NCBI GenBank assembly: GCA_018063505.1
Contig: JAGPBF010000003.1
Span: 1-61,506 of the forward strand
Direction: 5' to 3'
Origin: Rhodoferax sp.
Lineage (GTDB): Bacteria > Pseudomonadota > Gammaproteobacteria > Burkholderiales > Burkholderiaceae_C
DNA: 61,506 nt
A model generated the notes under the pieces. The model saw only the letters and a program-made list of their open reading frames with translations, was not told the origin of the DNA and ran no database searches. The position numbers and the translations under genes are program-made. Below, one piece after another: positions 38,172 to 49,202 of the stretch. Numbering within the stretch: position 1 is the stretch's first letter; the number at the start of each line of letters is the position of its first letter.

Positions 38172-40397
38172 TCAGCGTCTGCGCGCCGAGCGCACCCCCT
38201 CGAGCAGCTTGACCTGGCCTATCACCTGCTGCAGCCGTTCGGCATCGGTGACCTCGACAGTGAACACCATCAAGGCCGTGCCGCGTACTGTCTGCGTCTG
38301 CACGCCAATGACATTCATCTTCTCCTTCAGGAACAGTTCGGAGATGTCGCGCAGCAAGCCCTGCCGATCTGCCGCCTGTACCGCCACATCCGCCGGATAA
38401 ACCGGCGCGCGCTCGCCCTTGGCCTCGCCCCAGGCCACGTCGATGACACGCTCGGCATTGCGTGCCTTCAATTCACGCAGATTGACGCAGTCGGCCCGGT
38501 GCACGCTGACGCCTTTGCCACGGGTCACGAAACCGCAGATCGGATCGGGCGGCGCCGGTTTGCAGCAGCGCGCCAGCTGTGTCATCAACGAGTCGACACC
38601 GACCACCAGCACACCGCCACCGGCGCCTTTGCCCGGCGCGGTCGGCGCCTTGATCAGCGCAGCGTCCTGCACCGGAGCTGGTGCGGGGTCAACCGGACGC
38701 AGCGCCTGTTCGATGTTGCGCAGCGAAAACTCGTCCTTGCCCACCGCCTGGAACAGGTCTTGCGCATCTCCAAAACCCAGCCGTCCGGCCAACGCATCGT
38801 GGTTGACCGAGGTCTTGCCCTCGCGCTGCAACTGCTTCTCGACCGCCTCGCGGCCGCGCGCGATGGTCTCGTCCGCAGCCTGTGCGTTGAACCAGGCCCG
38901 CACCTTGGAACGCGCCCGGTGGCTGGCCAGGTAACCCTGCTCCGGTATCAGCCAGTCACGTGACGGCCCGCCCTCCTTGGCGGTCGTGATCTCCACCGTC
39001 TGTCCGTTGCGCAGCGGCGTGTTGAGCGTGACCATGGCACCGTCGACACGGGCGCCGCGGCAGCGATGGCCAAGGTCGGTATGCACGCTGTACGCAAAAT
39101 CGAGTGCGGTCGCCCCTTCGGGCAATTCGACGATGGCGGCATTGGGCGTGAGCACATAGATGCGGTCCTCGAACAGACCCTGGGCCCGGTCGCCCGACAA
39201 CTCACGCTCCCAGTCCAGCAGCTGGCGCAACACCGCAATCTTGGCCTCGTATTGCCCGGTCGCTGCCACCCCGGCATACCCCTTGATGCCCGATTCCTTG
39301 TACAGCCAATGCGCTGCGACCCCATGCTCGGCATGTTCGTGCATCTCCTGGGTCCGGATCTGGATCTCGATCGGCTGGCCGTGACTGTCCCGCACCACGG
39401 TATGCAGCGAGCGATAACCGTTGGCCTTGGGTTTGGCGATGTAGTCGTCGAACTCCTCGGGCACCGACTGGAAGCGGCTGTGCACTGCGCTGAGCGACTG
39501 GTAGCACTGGCCGACCGTGGCAACGACGACCCGCAACGCACAGATGTCATATACATGCGCAAAGTCGAGCGACTTGCCGCGCATCTTCTTGACGATGCTG
39601 TAGATATGCTTGGGCCGTCCCTGCACGTTGGCCTGGATGCCCTCGCGCCGCAGTTCAGTTTCAAGCTGCGCGCGCAATTGCTCCACCGCCTGCTCGCGCT
39701 GGGCCCGGGTCTGCTCGAGTTTTTGGGCAACGTCGCGGTAGGTGTCGGGCTCCAGAAAACGGAACGACAGGTCCTCGATTTCCCACTTCAGATCCCAGAT
39801 GCCGAGCCGGTTGGCCAGCGGCGCAAATACCAGCAACGCCTCTGCCGGCATTTCCGGTGGCGGCGTCTGGCGGCTTGCCGCGTAATAACGCAGCGTCTGC
39901 AGGCGCGAGGCCAGGCGCAACATCACCACGCGCAAGTCGCGCGAGAACGCCAGCAACATCTTGCGCACGTTCTCGACCTGGGCCGCCGACGCCTGCGGCA
40001 TCGATGCGGCCTGTGCGGGTTTGTCATTGCCAACGCCGGGGCGGGTCTGGCGCTGCACCCGCACCAGTTTGGTGGTCTCCATGGCCAGTTCGGCCAGACT
40101 GGCGCCAAAGCGCTTGGTGATCGCCTCCTGCGGCCGGGTCAGGTGTTCGCAGGCATAGACCAGGTACGACGCGCCCTGCATGAACTCCGAACCGCCGATC
40201 GACGCGATGATCCGGGCCACCGCCTGTGCATGGGCCAGCGTGCTCTCGCCGGTATCGAGCAACTCGTCGGCGATCAGCGGCTCGGCGAAGGCACGGATCC
40301 GGGCCAGCACCTCCACCGGATCCGGCACCTGCGTGGCGGCCGCTGATGCCGGCATGGCGCCCGGCTCGGGCAGCCGCACGGCTGGTTCTGTTTTCAT
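38172..40397 (-). CDS. relA: (p)ppGpp synthetase RelA
   Basis: A 741-residue long RSH enzyme of the stringent response. The N-terminal hydrolase-like domain lacks the HD/ED metal ligands (ACEHLTRP stands where HDTVED is expected), so it should only synthesise. The synthetase domain (about residues 260-400) has RPKHIYSIVKKMRGK and EEFDDYIAKPKANGYRSLHT. TGS (DRIYVLTPNAAIVELPEG), helical and ACT (C-terminal) domains follow. It senses uncharged tRNA on ribosomes. The start overlaps the preceding hydrolase stop in ATGA; the long upstream frame is not used. Confidence 0.94.
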   Translation of the reverse strand: MKTEPAVRLPEPGAMPASAAATQVPDPVEVLARIRAFAEPLIADELLDTGESTLAHAQAVARIIASIGGSEFMQGASYLVYACEHLTRPQEAITKRFGASLAELAMETTKLVRVQRQTRPGVGNDKPAQAASMPQASAAQVENVRKMLLAFSRDLRVVMLRLASRLQTLRYYAASRQTPPPEMPAEALLVFAPLANRLGIWDLKWEIEDLSFRFLEPDTYRDVAQKLEQTRAQREQAVEQLRAQLETELRREGIQANVQGRPKHIYSIVKKMRGKSLDFAHVYDICALRVVVATVGQCYQSLSAVHSRFQSVPEEFDDYIAKPKANGYRSLHTVVRDSHGQPIEIQIRTQEMHEHAEHGVAAHWLYKESGIKGYAGVAATGQYEAKIAVLRQLLDWERELSGDRAQGLFEDRIYVLTPNAAIVELPEGATALDFAYSVHTDLGHRCRGARVDGAMVTLNTPLRNGQTVEITTAKEGGPSRDWLIPEQGYLASHRARSKVRAWFNAQAADETIARGREAVEKQLQREGKTSVNHDALAGRLGFGDAQDLFQAVGKDEFSLRNIEQALRPVDPAPAPVQDAALIKAPTAPGKGAGGGVLVVGVDSLMTQLARCCKPAPPDPICGFVTRGKGVSVHRADCVNLRELKARNAERVIDVAWGEAKGERAPVYPADVAVQAADRQGLLRDISELFLKEKMNVIGVQTQTVRGTALMVFTVEVTDAERLQQVIGQVKLLEGVRSARRR

Positions 40398-41317
40398 TCC
40401 TGCGTGGTCGCGTCCGGTGCGAACACAAAACCGGTGACACAGGCCAGCTGATCCTCGGCGATCAGCGTCGGCGCGTGACCGACACCACCGAACTCGACCA
40501 GATGCGCCCTGGGGCCGCGCTTTCTCATTGCCTGCGCCGTATCGTGCGACAGCAGGTCGGACTCGGCACCGCGCAGCAGGAGGGTCTCTGCCGAGATGCC
40601 GTCGTACAACTGCCACAAGACGGTCTCACCTTGTTGTGCCGACTCACGCGTGAGGGTCTTGAACGCAATTGCAATCGCCGGGTCATAGTGCAAGGTAAAG
40701 ACTCCCTGCTCACCGGCCACCGGCTTGACCATGGGGCGCGACAGGTCCAGCCACTGCTGCGGCGTATGTGGACCAAAACCGGTGGAGATGGCCGCCATGG
40801 CGTGGGCTGCCTGCTCTACCGACGCGAACCGGCCAGTCTGTCCCAGATAGGTGCCGATACGTTCCAGCGCCTCCCAGCGAACCGTGGGTCCGACATCGTT
40901 GAGCACCAGGCGCCGAATCCGCACCGGAAGTGGAAGATCGGCTTGACCGGCCAGCACCAGGCCGATCAGTCCGCCCATGCTGGTACCGACCCAGTCCAGC
41001 GTCTGCGGGCCCAACTGGGCCAACAGTGCCAGCATGTCTGCCGCATATTGCGGAACCTGGTAACCCATCGGATCTTTCAGCCATTCGCTCTGGCCGCGAC
41101 CCACGACATCGGGGCAAACCACGCGGATCGGGTGACTGCTGCGCGCACACAAGGCGCGCGCCAGTACGTCGAAATCCCGGCCCTGGCGCGACAGGCCATG
41201 GACACAGACCACCACATGGGCTGCCGAACCATCGCCCCATTGCCAATACGCCATGTCGTGGCTTCCCTGGGCATCGGGGCATTTCACATGGTGCAGTTCC
41301 GGCGTGGTCGAATTCAT
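40394..41317 (-). CDS. Alpha/beta hydrolase
   Basis: A 307-residue cytosolic hydrolase: oxyanion-hole HGLSRQGRDF, nucleophile elbow GTSMGGLIG (Ser near 113), DVVGRGQSEW, and C-terminal GVGHAPTL with the catalytic His. It resembles esterases and PHB depolymerase-like or haloperoxidase-type enzymes; the neighbouring 3-hydroxybutyrate dehydrogenase makes a role in ester or PHB-related metabolism possible but unproven. The frame extends far upstream over the bdhA gene; the ATG at 41317 is taken as the start. Coupled to relA by a four-base overlap. Confidence 0.82.
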   Translation of the reverse strand: MNSTTPELHHVKCPDAQGSHDMAYWQWGDGSAAHVVVCVHGLSRQGRDFDVLARALCARSSHPIRVVCPDVVGRGQSEWLKDPMGYQVPQYAADMLALLAQLGPQTLDWVGTSMGGLIGLVLAGQADLPLPVRIRRLVLNDVGPTVRWEALERIGTYLGQTGRFASVEQAAHAMAAISTGFGPHTPQQWLDLSRPMVKPVAGEQGVFTLHYDPAIAIAFKTLTRESAQQGETVLWQLYDGISAETLLLRGAESDLLSHDTAQAMRKRGPRAHLVEFGGVGHAPTLIAEDQLACVTGFVFAPDATTQE

Positions 41318-41338
41318 GGCAGATAAGGAGGAAGCAAA

Positions 41339-41374
41339 ATGGGAGACAGAATAAGGCTTGTCGTCACATCGTAA
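41339..41374 (+). CDS. Possible 11-residue leader peptide upstream of bdhA
   Basis: ATG at 41339 follows a strong AAGGAGG ribosome site by seven bases and opens a short frame (MGDRIRLVVTS, stop TAA) ending 18 bases before bdhA. The site is better than the one in front of bdhA itself, so it may be a translated upstream frame. No attenuator-like codon run is seen. Confidence 0.3.
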   Translation: MGDRIRLVVTS

Positions 41375-41392
41375 TTCATATGGAGAAGCTTC

Positions 41393-42163
41393 ATGCTCAA
41401 GGGTAAGACAGCATTGGTCACCGGATCCACCAGCGGCATCGGCCTTGGCATCGCGCAGGCATTGGCTCAGCAGGGTGCGAATATCGTTCTCAACGGCTTT
41501 GGTGATGTCGAAGGACCCAAGGCGGCCGTCAGCCGACACGGTGTCAAGGTCGCCTACCACGGCGCCGACATGGGCAAACCGGCCGAGATCGACGCAATGA
41601 TGCGGTACGCCGGCGAACAATTCGGCCGGGTCGACATCCTGGTCAACAACGCAGGCATCCAGCATGTGGCCCGGGTCGAGAACTTCCCCACCGAGCGCTG
41701 GGACACGATCATCGCGATCAACCTGAGCAGCGCATTTCACACCACACGGCTGGCCCTGCCGGCGATGCAGGCTGCCAAATGGGGCCGGATCATCAACATC
41801 GCGTCGGTCCACGGACTGGTGGGCTCGGCCGAGAAATCCGCCTACGTGGCGGCCAAACACGGCATCGTCGGCCTGACCAAGGTCACGGCGCTGGAGAATG
41901 CCGTCGGTGGCATCACCTGCAACGCCATCTGCCCGGGCTGGGTATTGACGCCACTGGTACAAAAGCAGGTCGACGCCAAAGCGACGAGTCAGGGTGTGTC
42001 GAACGATGCAGCGATCAAGTTGCTGCTGGGCGAAAAAGAGCCTTCCATGCAGTTCACGACGCCCGAAGAACTCGGTGCGCTGGCAGTGTTCTTCTGCTCA
42101 CCGGCCGGCAACAATGTCCGCGGCGTGGCGTGGAACATGGACGGGGGCTGGACAGCGCAATAA
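41393..42163 (+). CDS. bdhA: 3-Hydroxybutyrate dehydrogenase (SDR family)
   Basis: A 256-residue short-chain dehydrogenase that interconverts 3-hydroxybutyrate and acetoacetate with NAD. The dinucleotide motif TGSTSGIGLGIA is at residues 11-22, NNAGIQHVA follows, and the catalytic set is Ser in NIASVHG, Tyr and Lys in SAYVAAKHG. The substrate-loop segment CPGWVLTPLVQKQ is typical of BdhA. It points to use of PHB-derived hydroxybutyrate, common in Burkholderiales. Divergent from the hydrolase-relA pair. Confidence 0.93.
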   Translation: MLKGKTALVTGSTSGIGLGIAQALAQQGANIVLNGFGDVEGPKAAVSRHGVKVAYHGADMGKPAEIDAMMRYAGEQFGRVDILVNNAGIQHVARVENFPTERWDTIIAINLSSAFHTTRLALPAMQAAKWGRIINIASVHGLVGSAEKSAYVAAKHGIVGLTKVTALENAVGGITCNAICPGWVLTPLVQKQVDAKATSQGVSNDAAIKLLLGEKEPSMQFTTPEELGALAVFFCSPAGNNVRGVAWNMDGGWTAQ

Positions 42164-42207
42164 GCGCGATGGCGCGTGGCTGGCAGCGCGGCTGATTCGC
42201 TGCGCCA

Positions 42208-44430
<2,223 letters not shown>

Positions 44431-44487
44431 CGTAATGACCCCTTTGGCGGCAGCTTGCCGATTCTCCCTTATTGCGGCGGACAGTCA

Positions 44488-44517
44488 TTGACACCCACTG
44501 TACGCACCGGCTATTCT
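44488..44517 (+). promoter_or_regulatory. Sigma-70 promoter of the cyclase-FHA gene
   Basis: TTGACA (44488-44493), 18-base spacer, TATTCT (44512-44517), about 20 bases before the ATG. The -35 is a perfect consensus. Confidence 0.65.
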
Positions 44518-44537
44518 CGTTTCTTTTCGATTTTGCG

Positions 44538-45563
44538 ATGACAACCCCTTTTGATCCGGCCAGCTTGTCGATGACCGAGATCATCCGACTCCAGACCGTG
44601 TTGTCGCAGGAGCTGACCCGGCGCTTCGAGCGCAAGGCCGCGCTGGCATTTACCGATGTCGTCGATTCCACCCGTTATTTCGCGCAGTTCGGCGACGAGG
44701 CCGGGCGGCGCCTGCAACAGCTGCACCTCGATCTGCTGGAGAAATCCATCGACGGCGCTGGCCGTATCGTGGACACGGCCGGAGATGGTGCCTTCATCAG
44801 CTTCCCCTCCGCCATGGCCGCGGTCGGGGCCATGGTCGAACTGCAGCAACTGGTGTCGCGCGAAAACCTCAACCGGCCACGCGAGCACCAGCTCAGTGTG
44901 CGGATCGGCATGCACTGGGGTCAGGTGCTCACCGACGGTGCACAGGTGACCGGCGACGCCGTCAACCTGTGCGCACGAATTTCCGCATCGGCGTTGCCGG
45001 CGCAGATTCGTCTGTCGGGCGACATGTTCGCGCAATTGGCCATGGGCCAGCGCCAGCGTTGCCGCCCGTTGGGCCATGTGCCGCTGCGCGGCGTCACCCG
45101 AGACGTCGAACTGCTCGCGTTGCAGTGGCGCGATCCAGCGCGATTTCCGACCCATCTGGTCGTCCACGAAACTGGCGAACGTATCGCGTTGCCGGCACTC
45201 GACACCTTGTGTTTCGGCCGTGGTGATACCCAGCAGGCACACACCACGCACGACGTGATCGTGGCCTTGCCCGATCCGATTGCCAGCAAGCAGATCAGCC
45301 GGCGCCATTTCGAGTTGCGCAGCCGCCCCGACGGTTTCATCCTCAAGGCCTTGTCCAGCCAATACACCGAGGTCGATGGCACGGTCTTGCAGAGCGATCA
45401 GGAAGTCACGCTGCGCCCGGGGTCAGTGGTCCGCCTGGCCCGCGTGGCCACGCTTGAATTTCTGTCACCGGCGGCCGAACAGGAGCAGAGCTCGGATGCC
45501 ACGGTATCTGCCCCCACCATGAACGCGCGGGTGGCGGGAGATACGGTCTACGGCAGGGCTTGA
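44538..45563 (+). CDS. Class III cyclase-like protein with FHA domain
   Basis: A 341-residue soluble protein. The cyclase homology domain (about residues 35-205) has the metal Asp residues in ALAFTDVVDSTRYF and VDTAGDGAF and the transition-state Asn and Arg in DAVNLCARI. The usual base-selecting Lys (before T-x-GD) is Asp, and its Asp/Thr partner position is Gln, so ATP specificity or activity is doubtful. An FHA domain follows (about residues 225-310; FGRGDTQQ, SKQISRRHFEL), which would bind phosphothreonine. Divergent from a Ser/Thr kinase, suggesting a phospho-controlled pair. Confidence 0.85.
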   Translation: MTTPFDPASLSMTEIIRLQTVLSQELTRRFERKAALAFTDVVDSTRYFAQFGDEAGRRLQQLHLDLLEKSIDGAGRIVDTAGDGAFISFPSAMAAVGAMVELQQLVSRENLNRPREHQLSVRIGMHWGQVLTDGAQVTGDAVNLCARISASALPAQIRLSGDMFAQLAMGQRQRCRPLGHVPLRGVTRDVELLALQWRDPARFPTHLVVHETGERIALPALDTLCFGRGDTQQAHTTHDVIVALPDPIASKQISRRHFELRSRPDGFILKALSSQYTEVDGTVLQSDQEVTLRPGSVVRLARVATLEFLSPAAEQEQSSDATVSAPTMNARVAGDTVYGRA

Positions 45564-45761
45564 CGGACCGACCTCAGGCCGGCCGGCCACAAGCACGCGC
45601 GGCTGCGCAGTCTGCGGTGAACTGGCGGCGCCGACTGCTGCAGTATGTGACTGATCCGGCGCTGGCGGATCGTGGCACACAGGGATGCGTCAGGCAGTCG
45701 CAAGCGGCATCCGCGGTCGCGATAGACTGCACGAACCCTTATCCCGAATCTGCCACGACCG

Positions 45762-46421
45762 ATGCCCAGCCGATCACACCCGACAACGGACCACCGCACC
45801 GGGCGGCGCGACGGAGAAAAAGCTGCCCGCCTATTGCGCCTGGCGATGTCGACCCTGCTACTGCTCCTTGGGACGGTCAGCCTGGCCCAGCCCACGCCGG
45901 AACGGCCGATCATCGGCAAGGCTTCCATTCTTTTGGTCAACGACCAGATCAGTTGCGGAGTAGCCCTGCATTTCGTAGAGGAGCCGATGCAATCCGGGGT
46001 ACGCATCCTGACCGTGAACTCGGGCATCCGGTACGACGCAGTTGTCGACCGCATGGTGCTCGAGTTCGTGGCATCGAACTACCTGTTCTTCGCCAATGAC
46101 ATGGCCGCAACCATGGAGTCGACCCGCTACAGCCCGGTCGAGTCGGGCTGGATGCGTGTCAAGGACAACGGCGGGACCCGTACGCCCGGTGGCGTCTCGA
46201 CCGTTTTGGAACCCGTCGCGGGCAGGCGCCACTCCGTGGCCAACGCCGACGCCATGCCGGTGCTGATGGCCGTATTGGCCGCACAACCGATCGAGGTCGG
46301 GGTCCAACTGGCAGGACGCACTGAAGCAGTGATCAAGACCGGGACGGTACTGATCCGGGGCGACGAGCGATTGAAGGTGCAGTCTTGTCTGGACATCGCG
46401 CGCCAGGGTCGGCGCAACTGA
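45762..46421 (+). CDS. Exported hypothetical protein
   Basis: A protein of up to 219 residues, not recognised. A hydrophobic stretch (LLRLAMSTLLLLLGTVSLAQ) followed by PTPERP looks like a signal peptide with cleavage after Ala-Gln. The start may be 45762 (giving a basic n-region) or 45846 (191 residues); neither has a clear ribosome site. The mature part is mixed alpha/beta with a lone pair of cysteines far apart (ISCGVA and VQSCLD), which could bond in the periplasm. It ends facing the hydrolase gene. Confidence 0.6.
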   Translation: MPSRSHPTTDHRTGRRDGEKAARLLRLAMSTLLLLLGTVSLAQPTPERPIIGKASILLVNDQISCGVALHFVEEPMQSGVRILTVNSGIRYDAVVDRMVLEFVASNYLFFANDMAATMESTRYSPVESGWMRVKDNGGTRTPGGVSTVLEPVAGRRHSVANADAMPVLMAVLAAQPIEVGVQLAGRTEAVIKTGTVLIRGDERLKVQSCLDIARQGRRN

Positions 46422-46476
46422 GCCAGACGAACCGGGCAGACCGGCCCGCCGTCTTTCGTTCGAACGACGCCAGGCA

Positions 46477-47334
46477 CTAAACGATGTGGGCTGCAATTGC
46501 CTCGCGCATCGCCAGGGGTTCGTCGCTGCGCACCGAATGGCTGCTGTGTTCCAGAATTTGCAGCGCCGAACCCGGGATGAGGCGTTGGATCTCTTCGCTG
46601 AACTCCACCGGGCAGATCCAGTCGTGGCGCCCGGCCAGTATCAGCGTTTGCGCAGTGATCTGGGGGAGCTCGGGCCGCAGGTCGAAGGTCTGCAGGAAAC
46701 CATCAGGCGCGAATGCCATGTTCAGCGCATCGGGCTCAAGAATGCCACGCTGGCGCCCCGCCCGCGCCGCCGCCTGGTCGTAGTTGCGCGCATACATCGG
46801 CCCCATGACCTCGTAATAGTGGGCCAGTGCCGCCTGCGTGCGCAGTTCCCCTGCCCATAGCTGTGCACATACTTGCTGCTGCTCTGCGGTGCCGCGTTCG
46901 GCCACGATCTGGCGTGCCCTGGCATTGAATCCGGCATGCGCCGCCGTGACGATCAGGACCAGATGCGACACGCTGTGCGGATACCGCGCCGCATGCGCCA
47001 TGGCCACCATGCCGCCATAGGAGGTTCCGATCGACACGACTGGCCCCAGGCCGAGGTATTGGCGCAAGGCCTCCATGTCTTCGACGTTTTCATCCAGCGT
47101 ATAGCGCGCCACGTCACCGCGGGCCGATCGCCCCTGCCCCCGGTGGTCGACATAAACCAGCTGCACGTGTGCTGCCAGTGGCGAAAACGACGGCTTGAAA
47201 CCCGTATGGTCGCCGCCAGGTCCGCCATGCAGCACCAATGCCACCGGCCGCTCCCGCATCCGGTCACCGTCAGGGACCAGGGCAGCACCTTCGATGTCGA
47301 AGTAGATCTCTGTATCGCGGATGTTTGCGCGCAT
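46477..47334 (-). CDS. Alpha/beta hydrolase, prolyl aminopeptidase-like (S33)
   Basis: At 285 residues it resembles proline iminopeptidases: oxyanion-hole HGGPGGDHTG, VYVDHRGQGRS, nucleophile elbow GTSYGGMVAM (Ser near 110), Asp in LAGRHDWICP and His near EHSSHSVRSDEP. It starts at ATG 47334 (MRANIRDTEIYFD) with no signal peptide. Whether it cleaves N-terminal proline or acts as a related esterase or epoxide hydrolase cannot be told from sequence. Confidence 0.83.
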   Translation of the reverse strand: MRANIRDTEIYFDIEGAALVPDGDRMRERPVALVLHGGPGGDHTGFKPSFSPLAAHVQLVYVDHRGQGRSARGDVARYTLDENVEDMEALRQYLGLGPVVSIGTSYGGMVAMAHAARYPHSVSHLVLIVTAAHAGFNARARQIVAERGTAEQQQVCAQLWAGELRTQAALAHYYEVMGPMYARNYDQAAARAGRQRGILEPDALNMAFAPDGFLQTFDLRPELPQITAQTLILAGRHDWICPVEFSEEIQRLIPGSALQILEHSSHSVRSDEPLAMREAIAAHIV

Positions 47335-47534
47335 GGGTCGGATACTCCACAGTCTGCCCGATTCTGCACCAGACAAGCGGGCACCGGGCAATCCAATGGA
47401 TAGCGCCGAACCACGAGCTGCCGCGGCGGGCCTGCAGACTGTCGGTTCGGCCGGCCCTGCGCATCAGGCTCAATTCTGTGTCGTCGGTCCGATATGGGCC
47501 TGGGCTTGGCCCATGCTGCATGATCCGCAGACGT

Positions 47535-47750
47535 TCAGTCGATCTTGATGTTGCCGGTCTTGACGATCTTGCCCCATTCGCGGATGTCGTCCTTGACGGT
47601 CTGGCCAAACTGTTCGGGCGTCTTGAGTGGAACTTCCGAAAATCCCAGGGCTTTGATGAACCGTTCGCGGGACTCCGGCGCCGTCAGCTGCCGGACAATT
47701 TCCTGGTTGATCTTGTCGATGATGGGCTTGGGCGTTCCGGCAGGCGCCGA
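47535..47750 (-). pseudogene. C-terminal remnant of a Bug/TctC-family binding protein
   Basis: About 71 codons ending in a natural TGA have the closing pattern of tripartite tricarboxylate transporter binding proteins (PAGTPKPIIDKINQEIVR, then KTPEQFGQTVKDDIREWGKI and GNIKID). No start codon or the first roughly 250 residues exist; the homology stops abruptly about 40 bases before the DUF1254 gene that runs the other way. It is a decayed fragment, probably cut by arrival or rearrangement of the DUF1254 genes. The region from 47335 to 47534 shows nothing else. Confidence 0.75.
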
Positions 47751-47792
47751 TGCCGTCGTGGTGGGCCGCGAACCATCTGCAGGAGCACACAC

Positions 47793-49202
47793 ATGAAAGC
47801 TGACACGATGGCAACACCACCGGCCACGGACATTGCGCCGACCCCTCGTTTTGCGCTGGGCCAGTCGATTGGCTTGTCCGCCTTTGTCTGGGGTTATCCG
47901 CTGATCGAATCGATGCGCACCTGCCGCCTGCAAACCATGGACGGCATCGACCGGCCAGTCGCATGGCGCGCCGATATCGACCGACTGCAGCACGTGCGCC
48001 GTGCCTCCACGGCCGATGACCGCGATGTCGTGACGCCCGCCAACGACCTGCTGTACAGCACCGGCTGGTTCAACCTGGCCAACGGCCCGCGCCTGCTAAA
48101 AATGCCATCGCGGCGACACCACGGTGAGCGCTATTTCGTGCTCGCGCTGTATGACGCCTGGACCAACAACTTCGCCAACCCGGGCTCCGCAAGTTCCGAT
48201 GCTGACGGCGAAACCATCATGCTGGTCGGCCCGGGCACTGCGCGCGAGCCGGCATGGCCGCACGATTTGCGCATTGTGACCGCACCGACCGACCTGGTCT
48301 GGATGATCGGTCGGATCGTCGTCGGCGATTCCGATGGCGACGCCGCGCGCGCGCTGCAGGACGACATCCACCTGAGTTGCCCCGAAGGCACCGATAGAGG
48401 CGCCCTCCCGTATGGCGTAGCGCACTGGATTGGCGCTCCCGAGGACACGATGGCGGCGCTGGCCGAGCGGCCCCACGAAGCAGATGCCATTGCAGCTGCG
48501 TTTTTCAGCAATCTGTGCCAGTGCCTGGCCAGCACCACGGTGCCGGCCGCCGACGCGGGAATGGCGCACTGGTTCACCCGCGGCAAGCTGGTGCCCGGCA
48601 AGGCCTTCGACTGGTCATGGATCGATGCGCCCCTGGGCGCCGGGCTGGTGCGTGGCCTGCAGGACGGCGCGGCCCTGCTCGAATCGGGTTCACGCAGCCA
48701 TCTGGCCAGACCCTGGGCTGCCAGCTACGCACTGGGACGTTATGGCAGCGACTACCTGACCCGGGCGCTGACGGCATACAAGGGCCTGGGTGGACTGGCC
48801 AGCGACGAGGCTGTTTACGCCATGGGAGATTTCGATTCCGACAAGGCCAAGCTGGACAGACACAAGCGCTACCTGATGCGCTTCTAAGCGGGTGACCTTC
48901 CGCCGGTGGACGCGTTCTGGTCGATCACCTTGTACGCGGCCGACCGTTTCCTGTACCCGAACGATTTCCAGCGTTTTTCCATCGGCGACCGCACCAGCGG
49001 CCTGCGCCACGATCCCGATGGCGGGCTCACGCTGCAGATCGGGCATGCGGCACCGGCCGACCGATCGAACTGGCTGCCGGCGCCCAACGGCAACTTCTAT
49101 CTGATCCTGCGCATGTATCGGCCCCGCCCCGAGGCACGCAGCTGGCGCATTCCGCCCTTGCAGAACACCCCTGCACCTGAACTGATGCGAAACCCGACAT
49201 GA
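47793..49202 (+). pseudogene. DUF1254/DUF1214 protein interrupted by an in-frame stop
   Basis: The frame from ATG 47793 (AGGAG eight bases upstream) encodes a DUF1254 domain and the start of the next domain, then meets TAA at 48885-48887. The same frame continues without shift as a DUF1214 domain (LPPVDAFWSITLYAADRF ... WLPAPNGNF) to TGA at 49202. The complete neighbour has GPDQLPPVDAFWSITLY at the corresponding place, with the stop aligned to its Gly. Uninterrupted length would be 469 residues, like the 460 of the neighbour. Either a recent nonsense mutation, a sequencing error, or two separate polypeptides. Last four bases overlap the next gene (ATGA). Confidence 0.85.

Noticed and set aside
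41318-41962. N-terminal extension of the hydrolase frame over bdhA
   Set aside because: It would run antisense through a clear dehydrogenase gene; the extension has no similarity to hydrolases and a suitable ATG exists at 41317.
45564-45761. Extra small gene between the cyclase-FHA gene and the exported protein
   Set aside because: Open frames here are short, lack ribosome sites and have no protein-like character.
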